Below the pieces are notes generated by a model. It saw nothing but the letters and a program-made list of their open reading frames with translations, had not been told where the DNA came from and searched no databases. A program made the position numbers and the translations under genes. A stretch of DNA of 64,000 nt, from assembly GCA_050084985.1 (NCBI GenBank), contig JBITNC010000002.1, forward strand, positions 39,122,001 through 39,186,000, given 5' to 3'. Position 1 is the first letter of the stretch, and each line of letters starts with the position of its first letter. Positions 48,570 through 61,099 of this stretch are shown one piece after another. The DNA is from Nageia nagi. Lineage: Eukaryota > Pinophyta.

Positions 48570-51500
48570 TGTCACAACCCACCTCAAGACACTATTTGAC
48601 CTTAAGTATCATCGAGGACTTGAATGGATTATGTTTGAATAATGCTATGGTGATGACAAGTTTGATAAGGGAATATATATCATTTGTGACAATTTGATCC
48701 TAGTTTCAAGATGTTTTGACACAGTTCAACTTGATATGGACAAGTGGTCCAAAGACTCTAAGCACCAAAGGTAAATTAGTGATGGGAATGAAAGGGTAAG
48801 AGGAGGAAATCATTGGCATTGAATCATTGACACATCCCATGAACATCATAAATCATGTAGTTACATGTAGAATAATTTATATAACTATCAATTTCTCAAT
48901 GAAACTATATTTGCCAATATGTGTGGATTAATCAATCTTGCCCTGCAAGATGAGGTGAGCATCATAGGTAAATGTGTGTTTCCCTTGTTTTGTATTTTCA
49001 AAATTTGAATTTGAAATGGAGGGAAAAAAGAATATACCTTATTTAAATCTAAAAATTTATATAAGCTTAGAAAAGTAAATTTAATATAAAAAAAACTAAT
49101 TAAAATGAGTGTCCATACTATTACCACAAGTGGTTAATAGTAAACACACTAGTAGAAAAAGACTAAGGTCACCTTGTGGTGTTACAAGATATTTAATGGG
49201 TAGAAACATAATGGAGTAATGACTCTACTTAGTTTCATTTTCTTATGTTATGTATTGATAATAGTTGGCACTAATGTGTTAGTTAATAAAAAAGATCACA
49301 AGGTATTTAATACCATTTCAATCATCATAAACTTTAAGAAAACCTACCTCAAAAATTATTAAAGGTGTAAGAAGATGTCCATTTGGACACACTTGGACCT
49401 CCTTGGCTATAAATAAAAGGGTGAAACCTTAAGAAAAACACTTGGGTAAGTGCAAGAAAATGAGTCTCACTTTGGAGAAAGTCTTATGAATTGCTAGATT
49501 TTTGTATTTGTTTAATAAATTTTTATTTTTTACAATTATGAAAAAACATATATCTGCACAATTTGCATACAATTCTTCACAATTTAAATAAAAATAAATT
49601 AAAAATAAAAAAAATTAATCAAACTATGTCTTTCTGGATGGGAGCATTTTTTAAAATGATAATCGTGGCCAGTAGAAAATTAATAAAAAATAAAATATTC
49701 AAGAAAAAATGCAACAATATCCTTCACAATATTTAGTTTCTTAGGTATCTTTAACCAAAAGGATTTAAAAAAATATTTTAATTTAGATCAAATTATGTTT
49801 GAAGACACGATGGGTATGGTCTTGAAATTGTATTTTTTAAATTATGGGGTTTGTATTTGTTTAATAACTTTTTTTTTGGAATTGTAAAAAAAATAATATA
49901 TTTGCATGATCTACCTACAATTCTTCATAAGATAAAAAAAACAAATTAAAAATGATAAGTTTAGGTCAAATTATGTTTATTGGATACGAGCAATTTTTAA
50001 AACAATAATTATAGTCAATAAAAAATAAAATATTAATGAAAAAATTATAAAATGATGTTCTCCACAATCTTTAGTGTATTAAATATTTTTACCCAAAAGA
50101 ATTTTAAATTATATTTTAATTTAGGTCCAATTATACTTGCTGGATATAATGGGGGTATGGTGTTGAAACTATATTTTTTAAATAGTGGCTTTTGAACATG
50201 CCTACCAAATATTAATTTCTATCATCTAGTTATTAGAATAAATTACATATTTGAAAACTAAACTTTGTGAACTACATTTTTACCCATGTGATATTTTTCA
50301 AAAATTGTACTCTAAGTGCTTCAAATTTTGAGATCAAGTATAAGCAAACCTAAGAATCATGGAAAACACTTCCACTTTTTGGTCAAAAAGTGGGACTCAT
50401 CTTCATGCACTTACCCACCTACCTATCTATCTTTTATTATTTCATTCTACTTATTCTCAAGCTTGGTGCAAAGTTACATAAAGAAAATAAGTCTCTCTTC
50501 CTTTTTCAAATCAAGGTGCATTCTTTTACATTTTTTTGGCCTAATTAAAATAGTCCTATTTTGAGTTATTTAATAAGTTTTATGAAAGTAAAGAAGTAGG
50601 ATTGTTTTTGTTATTATTCTTTTATTTAAATGTAGGAGTGAAAAATTTTATGTACAAATTGAATTATGTATTTTATGATATTTTAAGGAGATTAGTCAAA
50701 TATTTCTTCTTATTAATGAATTTATTTTGACATTATTCTTATTAATATCCTAATATAATGTTTATCATAATGTTTGATAAAGTTTCATAGAATTAATAAT
50801 TGTTAGAAGTGTTGTACCATTTGAAGAGACATAGTGGTTATTTTGTTTAAAGGTTGGTACCATGTCCTTTTCTTTAAAAAGTAAAGAAGTGAAAGTTTCT
50901 TTTGTTATTCTCTCTTTATTTAGATGTAGGGCTGGAGAATTTTATGTACAAATTGTATTATGTATTTTATGATTTTTTAAAGAGACTAGTCAAATGTTTT
51001 TGCTTATGGCTTTGGCTAAAGTTTAATAAATTTAATTTAACATAAATTTTATTAAAGTCTTAATATGATTTTTATCATTTTATTAAAGAAATATTGTTAA
51101 ATTCATGTGAAAGTGGAAAAAGATGAATTAACAAAAATATATTTGATTATTATTATCTAAGTTTTTCAATTAAACTAATTAGTATCTAATGAGGTGATAA
51201 GTTATATTTAATATTTTTAATAAGTAATTCAAGATCTCTTTAGAATCTTATATTAAATAAACTATGGTTTTAAGATTATGATATTGGTATAATGTTTAGT
51301 AAACTAATTCATATGGTATCAATTGCGTAAATTAATTATTAAGGTATCCAAGACCTTACTATGAATGATTTAATTACTTAAGATGGATTAATTATAGGGT
51401 AAATAAATAACAAATTAATGTACATTGACCAAGGAAAAGGAAAAAATTTCTCCTGAGATCTATAGTTAAATTCATTTGCATAATGGTCAAGTTTTAAAAG

Positions 51501-53293
51501 GGTTGTACTAATCGTCCTCCCTTCTAGTACTTCATCCACCTACCAAGCTCCAAGGGGATGTTCGATGCTCGTTATATGAAGATTGATGGAGATGTTAGAC
51601 AGTTGATACAATAATCAAAATTATATGATATGAATAAATTTTAATTACAAATTCATTGGATATGTAATAGTATGATTTATCAAAAAGATCCCATTATGAT
51701 TAAATTGGTTGTATTATATTTGAATTACCTTTGTATAATGCACGATTTCTACTTGTAATAAATTATGGAAGCTTCAAAGTTTGTGAAAGTAAATGTCATT
51801 CATATGTTTCATAGATGGATTATATTAGGTATTAATTAATAAATCTTGTAGATTACTTTTTATTTATATGAGTTTTAAAAAACTATTAGTATTATGATTT
51901 AATGAGTTTTATTTTAATTATGGTTATCAAATACTACAATTAGTATTGATTCTATGATTACTAGGAGTAGAAATTACTATTTGTTTCATGAAAATAATTA
52001 ATGGGTATTACAAATTGACAAAGTAAATGATTTTAACAAAACTTGTAAAGAAGTAGATTGATTAGAAAATAATCCTAATTTAGAATTAAAGTTTCAAAAG
52101 ATAATTTAGGAGTATTTGAGATATTCTAGAGACTAAAGATCAAATTGGGTATAAATTGGATCTAATGGAATTAAATGGGGTCCTTTGGGATCCTTTGGGA
52201 TGAATGCAAGAAAATGATGAAGAATCTTTGCTAAGCAAACCCACCTTACTTAACAATAAAAAAAGGAATATTCCTTATGTGATGACCACTTAGCATCATA
52301 TTACTTTTGTAGCAATAGTGGCTAGATATTATCTCATAACTTACTAATTTACATATGCATAAGAACTTTTAAAAAGTAGATTCATATACAAGATACAATG
52401 CATATGGGATAAATAGAATTATATGAATTCTTGAGTAAGCCTATAACTAAGAAATCTAATATACACCTCTTGGGAAAAAATGAATGGTGTTAAGCCCTAG
52501 AACTTGTATTGTGCATGGTGTCTTGTACCCTCTTCATTGTTTGTAAACATTAGTTTATGGTTAGTGGGCCATGGGTGGTTCTTTTTGTCAACACATTTAA
52601 TAATAAATTAGATTAAACAACAACTTAAAGATATTTTTTAATATCCATGACTTCCTAAGTTATGGGCACAAGGATGTTAGACCACATGATGGGCCTAGCC
52701 AATATTTATGGGTAGGCTAATGACTCAAATACTCTGATAGATGATTCAAATGGAGATAACAATTGAAAAAACTACTATTATCAATTGAAGGTAACTAGTA
52801 ATCATACCACTTGCAATTAGAAGATAGGGGTACGAAAATTATTCCATAGGCGATGCTACCAACTCAAATGAGTTTTTTCTAGGATAAACTATCTGCTCTT
52901 ATGAGATGGAGAGTTATCATTAGATGATGATACTAACTCAATGGAAGTGTAATCTCTTGGGTGGTATGGGCCCTAAGTAGAAAACCACTACCCCATGATT
53001 AGAAATCCTATTACACATGGGATGTGGAATAAGAATGGTGAGGTTACCTTTGAGGCATCTTTTCAATAGGGTGAGTGTTAAAGAGTGAACACCAAAAAAA
53101 AATTATTAGGGTTGGTTACGCTAGGTTCTTGACTAATCTTACCATGTGAGTGTTTAACTAGCTAAAAACATTATTAAACTCATGTGGGATCACTTGATTC
53201 ATTCTTAGAATATCAAGTGATAAACTAAATATATAAAAAAATTAGGTATAAAAATTAGGGTTCTTGTTGATGATAATAAGTGGATGCATTACA
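48570..53293 (+). repeat. C3 5' LTR, carrying an inserted element
   Basis: Starts TGTCACAACCCACC and ends GATGCATTACA, homologous to the C2 LTRs. Length 4724 bp, or about 3749 bp without the 975-bp insertion, so about 350 bp shorter than in C2. The difference falls mainly in the 300-bp repeat zone, where C3 has fewer units. TATA-like CTATAAATAAAAGG near 49408. Confidence 0.85.
49443..50417. mobile_element. 975-bp non-autonomous element with ~31-bp terminal inverted repeats
   Basis: The left end TGGGTAAGTGCAAGAAAATG continues GAGTCTCACTTT. The right end, read on the opposite strand, is TGGGTAAGTGCATGAAGATG then GAGTCCCACTTT, with about four mismatches in 31. C2 LTRs lack this DNA at the same place, which proves insertion. 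Inside, a segment of about 350 bp recurs two to three times (GTATTTGTTTAATA at 49504 and 49854; GGTATGGT strings near 49814 and 50157). Next to the right end a perfect hairpin lies at 50372-50393. No ORF. I could not fix a target duplication, so the superfamily is open. Confidence 0.7.
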
Positions 53294-53312
53294 TTAATAT
53301 CAAAGCATCATG
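53294..53312 (+). promoter_or_regulatory. C3 primer-binding site, decayed
   Basis: TTAATATCAAAGCATC after the LTR end corresponds to TTGGTATTAGAGTAAC of C2 and to the tRNA-iMet site. G-to-A type changes predominate. Confidence 0.6.
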
Positions 53313-53859
53313 TTTAAACCCTCAAGCCTATGATCCATGACTCTTTTATTGTAAAAGTTTAGGAAGTATATATTGAGTATGCATGAGCCTAATAACAATA
53401 CCATTTTCTTGGCTCAGATTATGGTACTCGTAAGATGTGTATCTAGAGCTTCGAGCAACCTATGATAAGATGTCATGAATAGCCTTCCCATGAATGCCAT
53501 TGTTAGTGCAAACCAAAGAAATGGTAGGGGCCAAAATGCAAATGTTATGGGATGAAATGCAAATATTAGGGAAAAAATGCTAAAAGAGAAATAATGAGGA
53601 ATGCTAATTAGTAAGTTCTTGCAAATAATACTGAGAGTTCTTCTATTCATTCTAATCAAAATAATGGAGGAGAAGAAGCTATCATGAAACTCCAAGAGTA
53701 GGTGGTAGAGCAACAAGAACTAATAAATAATTTGTTGAATTAGGGAGTTTATCCTCTAAGATAAGAATTTGATCTAGTCCTTCCTACTCAAGTAAGATTG
53801 GGTGGAATGAATAACGAGATTTAGGAAAGGATCAAATAAGAACTTGCATTGATCTAAAG

Positions 53860-54760
53860 AAAGCTCAGATACCCAAGTTTAATGGAAAGCATGAAGGTGA
53901 GCATGCAAAAGTATGGCTAAAGGAGGCCAAAACATACTTTTCAATGAAAAATATATCTCTATAAACCAAGACCATGTGGGCTACTTACAACTTTCAATAT
54001 GTTTCTATAGAATGATGGAATGCATACAAGATTGAACATGGGATCCAATGCCTGAAATAGTTAGAATTTACTACAACATTCTAAAAAAGATTCATTCCTC
54101 AAGTATATTATGATAAAAATAATGAAGAGTAATATCATTTTTAGCAAGGGTATATGAGTGTCCAAAGTTGTCTCTAAAGATTTGTTAAACTTCTTAAGTA
54201 CATCCCAAAAAATTAGAATCATTTGAAGGTGCATATATTCCTTATAGGGTTAGATCCCAATATTAAAAATTTAGTAAATGTTTTAAATCCCAAGACACTT
54301 GAAGAAGCTTATGATCTTTCAAAAAGAGAAGAAAGTAACTTGGGAATCAAAAACACCTTTGTAAATTACAAACTTTCAAATGAAAAATATAAGAAAATCC
54401 ATCGAAAGAATCATAGTGCAAAGCATCAAGCACAACAAATAAGCAATAAAAAAAATAATCATGGTTTCAAAGATGAAAATTAGTATAGATTTGATAAAAT
54501 ACCATTTGGAAAAAAAGGCTTTAAGAAGAATTTTTAGAGGAAGAACCAACAGTTTCATAAATAACAATAAAATCCTATAAATGAAAAACAACGTTTTAGG
54601 AACCTAGGCCAAGGGTTTCCAAAGCTAAGAGGCAATCAGAGTATATTGAGAGATAAGTTTACTAAATAAAAGAAAGCTCCTCAAGATGGATGTTGGAACT
54701 ATGGTGGAGCTCATTATGCAAATTAGTGTCCCTTGAAGATAGACCCACCCAGAGGGCATT
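53860..54760 (+). pseudogene. C3 gag
   Basis: Collinear with C2 gag. The open stretch 54223-54483 shows VHIFLIGLDPNIKNLVN, then AYDLSKREESNLGI and a Lys/His-rich tail. The zinc knuckle near 54690-54730 reads CWNYGGAHYAN, stop, CPLK, with tyrosine at the second ligand position as in C2. Numerous stops upstream of 54200. An antisense open stretch over this region is a shadow. Confidence 0.75.
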
Positions 54761-54789
54761 GAATATTTGTAGCCATTGGAGAAGGACAA

Positions 54790-56806
54790 CTTCGAAGATA
54801 AGTGACACCTCTTTAGATCTTAGGTAAAAATTTTGATAAATATTTTAAATTTTTGATAGATTATGATGAATAGACATTTTCATTTCAAATTTTTTAGTAA
54901 AATACATAATTAGGGAACTAGAAGTTTTGGCAAAAAGGTGGTAAGTGGAGTTTATATTAGACCAAAAATACCTTGTTAGATAATGCTTTAGGGATGTTAA
55001 ACTAGAATTATGTAAGGGATCCATTGTGTGGGATTTATATGTGGTTATCTTAGCTTCTTGCAATATTATTTTAGGCATGGATTGGTTGATGGCCCACAAA
55101 GCTTTGATTTAATTTTAGGAGAGATGGGTAGAATACATCGATGTATTTCAAAACCAATATAGGGTGTTTAGTGAATAGGGATCATTTGAACCCTACTTGA
55201 TCACAACCATGTAAATGAAAAGAAGTATTAGAAAAAGGGAGAAGATATTTGTAGTTAAGGTCAAAGAAGTAGAAGAAGAGGATAAAGATGTAGAAATATT
55301 AAATAAGTATCTAGTGTTGAGAGAATATATGGATGTATTTTCTAAGGAACTACCAAGTCTACCCCCAAAATGAGAATTGACTTCTTGATAGATCTAATGC
55401 TAGGATCTGAGCCTATCTTTAGAAATCCTTATAGAACAAACACCATTGATATGTAGGAGTTAAAATTATAGTTATAAGATCTTTTGGAGAAAGGGTTGAT
55501 AAAGCTTAGTGTATCACCCTAAGGAGCTCCTTTATTATTTGTTAAAAAGAAGAATGGAACACTAAGATTGTGTATTGACTAAAGGATGTTGAATAAGGTC
55601 ACCATCAAAAATAGGTATCCTCTACTTAGGATTGATGGCTTGTTTGACTAGCTCAAAGATGTTACTATCTTTTACAAGATAGACTTAATATCAGGTTACA
55701 ACCAATTGAGAATAAAAGAATTAGATCCCCATAAAACAACATTAAAGACTAAGTATGAACATTTGAATTTGTAATCTTACCATTTGGACTAACAAATGCT
55801 CCTATAACATTCATGAATCTGATGAATAATATTTATCGAGAATACTTAAAAAAATTAATGCTAGTCTTTTTAGATGATATTCTCATATATTCAAGAAATG
55901 AGGAGCATAATCATCCTTTGAGATTAGCCTTAGAGTTTTTGAGATGACATCAGCTATATGGTAAATTATCTAAGCATGATTTTTATGTTTCCCATATTCA
56001 ATACTTAGGTCATATTATTTCTATTGAAGGAATCTTAGTTGACCCTAAAAAGTTATAAGTAATAATGAATTGGCCTTTACTAATAAATCTAAATGAGGTG
56101 AGAAGTTTCATGGGATTAGATGGATATTATAGAATATTTGTTAAGGACTTGATAGCCAATTCTATCACCAACCTACAAAATAAAAATAAAGTGTTTAAGT
56201 GGACTAAGAAGTGTGAAAAAGCTTTTGCAATCATAAAAGAAAATCTTACCTCTACACCAGTTCTCATTATTCTTGACCCCCACGGTGACTTTGTAGTATG
56301 TATAGATGCATCATTAGAGGGTTTGGGTGGAGTATTATCATAAAATGGAAATCTCATAGCATATGAATCTAAAAATTTAAAGCCATATGAGTTGATATGC
56401 TACACATGATCTTGATCTAACAACCGCAGTGCACACACTCAAGATGTGGAGGCATTACTTGCTAGGAAAACTTTTTAAATTGGAAATGGATCATAAAAGC
56501 TTGAAGTACTTGTTCACTCAACCCAAATTAAATGCTAGGCAAATATGATGGATGGAATTCCTTGTAGCATACGATTTTAGTATTGAGTATATCAAGGGTA
56601 AAGAAAACAAAGTAGCAAATGCATTAAGTTAGAGAAGACATGTAAATGCCATGAAAAGAAGCCAATTTGAATTATTTGATCAAGTGAGAATCTTACAACA
56701 AGAGGATCCATATTGTAAATCCATCAAGGAAATGATAAAGAAAGATAATCCTTCATCTCAAGAATTTGTTGAAAAAGATGGAAATTTGTATTTTAGAGAT
56801 AGATTA
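54790..56806 (+). pseudogene. C3 pol: protease trace, RT, RNase H, start of integrase
   Basis: Protease is unreadable apart from a GMDWLMAHKALI segment near 55075. RT from about 55370 shows FDFLIDLML after a frame change, [38 protein letters not shown] and the intact catalytic FLDDILIYS near 55870. The open stretch 56065-56343 covers [37 protein letters not shown] and VCIDASLEGLGGVLS of the connection and RNase H. KGKENKVANAL near 56600 ends RNase H. The next about 180 bp enter integrase and stop at the copia-B insertion. Confidence 0.85.
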
Positions 56807-57283
56807 TGAAATAATTGAACTATAACAAGAATAATACTAAACTACCAAGATCACATGAAAGCTCATAATTACATCCAACAAATACACAAAGCAATCTTAG
56901 AACATAAGATGTAAAATGGTTCCTTCAACTAGGAGTACATCTACTAACTAGATCTTTACTTCTTTCATAAATACAACTCTCTTACAATCCTCCTAATCTC
57001 AACTCCTACACTTCTATCCTATAGCATAACCTTACTTCATAATTGGTGTATTAATACAAAGAGCGAGGCTTCTATTTATAAGCCAAAATCCCTCTTTGGA
57101 TTACCTAAGCATGACATGCACATCTTTGACCCAAGAGGCATGCTCTTGACTTGGAGTGTAGGAAAAGTTACATTATTATATTCACTAAAATACTTGAGGT
57201 ATCTAATAATACCCTTAAGTATTAGTGAATTTACATAGAAGATTTAATACAACCTTTACAATAATGAATTATACATTCCAACA
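56807..57283 (-). repeat. Copia-B 3' LTR (477 bp)
   Basis: On the minus strand it starts TGTTGGAATG after the polypurine tract and ends CAATTATTTCA. A TATA-like CTTATAAATAGAAG (57073-57086 region) and a downstream start are visible. The insertion junction fixes the 56807 end. Confidence 0.75.
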
Positions 57284-57294
57284 CTCCCCCTTAA
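57284..57294 (-). promoter_or_regulatory. Copia-B polypurine tract
   Basis: On the minus strand, CATTAAGGGGGAG directly precedes TGTTGGAATG, the standard Ty1/copia pattern. Confidence 0.85.
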
Positions 57295-57739
57295 TGCAAT
57301 ATTGGGATAGAGCAAGTAAGAAAGAAGAAGAAGAGAGAGTAAGAGAGTTCTCGTCCAAATAGATACAACAGAGATGATAACTTTTTACATATTTGTAAAC
57401 TAAGAAATATCTAGTTTGAGACTCACTACTTTGCCAAATACAACCATTAACCATAATTAGTTTCAATGTACATGAAGTAATCATCTAACTAGAAGTCATG
57501 AAGAGTCTCAAAGAGCCTGCATACTTGAGGTAAGCAACCTATAATCTTAAAAGAACTTGCAAGTCATTAGTAGCTTAAATAATAAGATCAGTTATATGCA
57601 TCATATTCATATCAATAGGGATAGATGAATCACACAAATGCCATCTTGAACTGATCAATAGTGCACTATAAGTCATCACAAAGATGCCATGCCAAAAAAT
57701 TATAGTCACCTACTATATATAAAATATGTGCTGATTATT

Positions 57740-58155
57740 ATTACAAAATAGAGCATGCACATATGAGATTCTCACATGTGGATAACTGAACAATGACAAA
57801 AGACACATAAGAGTTTCTCACACATGGATAACAAAATAGTGCTAGATCATGCACATAAGAGTTCTACACACATGGATAACTAAATAGTGCCAAAAGATAC
57901 ATAAGAGTTCCTCACACATGGATAATTAAACAATGCAAGATTGATCAAAAATAGAGTATGCACATATGAGTTCCTCACATATGGATAATTGAACACTGCC
58001 AAAAGACACATAAAAGTTCCTCACATATGGATAACTGAACAGTGTTAGATTGATCAAAAATAGAACATGCACATACAAGTACCTCACATATGGATAACTA
58101 AATAGTGATAAAAGATATATAAGAGTTTCTCACATATAGATAACTAAAATAGTGT
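57740..58155 (-). repeat. Copia-B 3' minisatellite, about eight 50-60 bp units
   Basis: Units contain CACATAAGAGTTCCTCACA and ATGGATAACTGAACA strings (plus-strand view), in two alternating versions: one with GATTGATCAAAAATAGA and one with CCAAAAGACA. The higher-order period is therefore about 115 bp. It lies between the end of pol and the polypurine tract. Confidence 0.8.
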
Positions 58156-58269
58156 TAAATTGGCCATTTTGTATAATAATTTCTCAAGCAGAGTGAACTT
58201 ACCATGAAGGTGTACAATTAAATCAACACTATACAACACAAAATCTTCCTAGGGGTGAAGTTTTCATCA

Positions 58270-58850
58270 TAAACATGAATTCAAAACAAGAATTAAAACT
58301 TCACTCCCTCTTAAGGGCAACTTCACCAACTCGATAACATCCCTAAACGTATAGAATTGAGCTTCTAAAAGGGGCTTGGTGAACAAATTAGCAAAGTTCA
58401 AGGGTGTAGGATGCCATCAAGATCCTTCTCTTTAACAAAATGGGCATGGATGTTCACATATTTTGTTCTCTAATGGAACACTAGATTCTTATCTAAAGAA
58501 ATAGTTGACTGATTGTTAGAAGAGATCAAAGATGAGCCACCTTGCTCATACCCAAATTTTTTTAGAAGATGCCTTAGCCAAATGGCTTCTTAGGCTATAA
58601 TAGATATGGTATGATATTCAACTTTGATAGTGGAAAGATAAATAGTAGGTTTCTTCTTACAAGCCCAAGAGATAGCACTAGAACCAATGCTAAACACATA
58701 TGTAGAGGTGGATTTCATGTCATCTCTATCTTCTCCATAGTTAGAATCTAAGAATCCAAAGAGAACAACTGATGGCAACTTGGAATACTTGAAAGTAAGA
58801 TCTTTAGTCCCTATAACATACCTCAAAAATATTTTAATAGCATTAAGGTA
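58270..58850 (-). pseudogene. Copia-B pol, RNase H
   Basis: The open stretch 58826-58590 reads MRYVIGTKDLTFKYSK, LFGFLDSNYGEDRDDMKSTS, SSAISWACKKKPTIYLST and VEYHTIS, the usual Ty1/copia RNase H (D of LDSNY and D of DDMKST kept). The frame continues past a stop with AIWLRHLLKKFG, ISLDKNLVFH and HAHFVKEKD to about 58270. Confidence 0.8.
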
Positions 58851-59760
58851 TTGAACATAAGGTTTTTAGATGAATCATGCCATCATATTCATTGCAAAGG
58901 TAATATCTGGTTGGAAGATAGTTAAATACAAAAGACTACCAATTAATTGCTTGTAAACTGTAGCATTAGCTAATGAGAGTTGGAGCTTAGAGGAACATTG
59001 ATTCCAAGAGAGATGGGGTTGTAGCATATCTACACTCCATTCCAAAATTTTGTAAAATATTTGATATATACTTAGATTAACTAAGATAAGTACAATCCTT
59101 ATATTGATACACTTGCATTACAAGATAGTAGTGCAAGAGACCATGCTCAATCATTTCAAACATTGCCTTAAGTTTGGATATGCACTCTTGAATTATTGCA
59201 TCATTATTATCGATAATCAAAAGATAATTCACATAAATGAGAATCAAGACCACACCTTGTCCTTGATTGAAAACATATAGATTAGAGTCAAAAAAACACT
59301 TGAAGAATCCATTGTCTACAAAGTACCCTGAAATCTTTCTATACTATGCTCAAGGTGCTTGCTTAAGTCCATACAAAGACTTCTTTAGCTTGCACACAAA
59401 GGACTCTTTACCTTCCATGATAAACCCTTCTAGTTGATGCATGTAGATTTCCACATCCAAGTCACCATTGCAAAATGCACTCTTAACGTCAAGTTGAAAA
59501 ACTTTGCATCTTTCAGTGGAAAAAAGAGTAAGAATAACTCTCATAGTAAGCATCTTTGCCATGGGAGCAAAAGTTTTCTCATAATCTACACCATATTTTT
59601 GAGCAAAACCTTTAGCTACTAACCTTGACTTGTATTTCTTAATATTTTTTATTGAATTAAATTTGACCTTGTAAATCCACTTATTACCAATCACATTCTT
59701 ATCATTGGGATAAGGAATCAAGTTCTAAGTTTTATTTTTTATAAGCACTTCATACTCCAT
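58850..59760 (-). pseudogene. Copia-B pol, reverse transcriptase
   Basis: The open stretch 59721-59350 holds NKWIYKVKFNS, YKSRLVAKGFAQKYGVDYEK, TFAPMAKM, FQLDVKSAFCNGDL and CKLKKSLYGLKQAP, all standard in plant Ty1/copia RT. After a stop near 59348 the catalytic box at about 59230-59255 reads YVNYLL where YVDDLL is expected. Both aspartates are lost, so the enzyme is dead. The KESFVCKLKKSLYGL pattern would suit the Tork branch, which is an inference. Confidence 0.85.
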
Positions 59761-59879
59761 GTTCATAGCTTCTATCTAGCACTCATGCTTAGAAGCTTCT
59801 TTAAAGGTTGAAGGCTCATGGTTATTGTTAATCTTAGTAATTAATGATTTGGTCAAGGTCATGCTCCTTGTTATGCTTT

Positions 59880-61090
59880 ATGTTGAAAATTTTTATTCCT
59901 ATGGTGACTTATCTACATCAAAATCCAACTAGCTAGGAGAAACTAAAGAGTCCTCTAGATCATCAACATTCTTATTAGAAGTAAATTCTTTAGAAAGTTC
60001 ATTAAACTTTACATCGCTTGAAATGAATACTACTTTATAGGTTGGAGAGTAAAGCTTGTAGTCTTTATATTGATTGTCATAAACCACAAAGATGCATTTG
60101 TTAACTCTTTGATCCAACTTCTTTCTTTTTTAAAAAATTATGTAGGAGAAAACTTCACAACCAAACACCCTAAGGTGAGAAATGATAGGTTTTCTTCCTA
60201 ACCATGCCTTAAAAGGAGTTTTGTTCTAAATAGCTTTTGTGGGATACCTATTCAAGATCTAAATAGTAGTGCTCATAGCTTCACCCCATAAGAACATAGA
60301 AAGATTATCGAACATGCATCTAGCCATCTCTATGATTGTTCTATTTTTTCATTCAGTAACACCATTCTGCTGAGGAGTGTATAGAATTGTATATTGCCTC
60401 TTGATTCCATACATAGCACAATAATAATTGAACTCTTTGTTGTTATATTATTCTCTATTATCTGATCTCAACATTTTAATTTTAAGGTTAGTTTAATTCT
60501 TAACAAAAGCCTTAAAAACCTTAAAACTCTCAAAATTTTGATTCTTATGCTCAAGGAGATACCCAAAGGTCATCCTACTAAATTCATCAATAAAGGTCAA
60601 GATGCAAGATTCTCCTCCAAGAAACTAGTCTAAAATGAACCCATAAAATCAAAATGCACAAGTTAAAGAAGTTGAGATGCTCTTGTTGCCTTATCATTTT
60701 CAAATTTTTATGTATGCATCTTGCCAAGAATGCACTTCTTGCATAGACCAATTGAAGAAGAAATTGATGGCAAACCTTCCATAAGTTCTTAGGCTTTCAT
60801 GACTTGAATACTCTTGTGGTTAAGGTACCCTAAATGATTGTTCCAAAGATTACCTTTAGAATACACACTAGAAGTGAGACACATCTTGCATGGAACTTGA
60901 TTTACAATGTAGAGGTTATCTTTCATTGATCCTTTAACTAAAGTGGCAAGTCCTTTCTTAATGCACCAAGATTGAGAGTTTAACTCAAAATAGTACCATA
61001 TTATAGTAACTTGGATCATATAGGGAAGGTTCATCCTTAACTTAGGAACATAGAGAACATTATCAAGAACCTTTTCATGAATTAACACAC
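59880..61090 (-). pseudogene. Copia-B pol, integrase
   Basis: The open stretch 61088-60789 is the pre-integrase segment: LDNVLYVPKLRMNL and LWNNHLGYLNHKS, where the second normally has LWHRRLGH, so the first zinc-binding His is Asn. The core between 60720 and 60200 is broken but readable in pieces, such as the QNGVTE-like helix turned into a stop-containing segment near 60350. The C-terminal end appears in 60117-59929 (RVNKCIFVVYDNQYKDYKLY and VKFNE). Inactive. Confidence 0.7.
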
Positions 61091-61099
61091 TCCCAATTC

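Larger units (their letters stand above)
48570..56806 (+). mobile_element. C3: second chromovirus copy, same family as C2, truncated by copia-B
   Basis: 5' LTR 48570-53293, decayed primer site, gag, protease, RT, RNase H and the first part of integrase, cut at 56807 by copia-B. The homology to C2 is collinear from the LTR to the break, where C2 continues AAATTAATCATTCC and C3 reads GATTA and then the copia LTR. The missing integrase end, chromodomain and 3' LTR would lie beyond copia-B, outside the window. More stops are visible in C3 than in C2. Confidence 0.85.
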
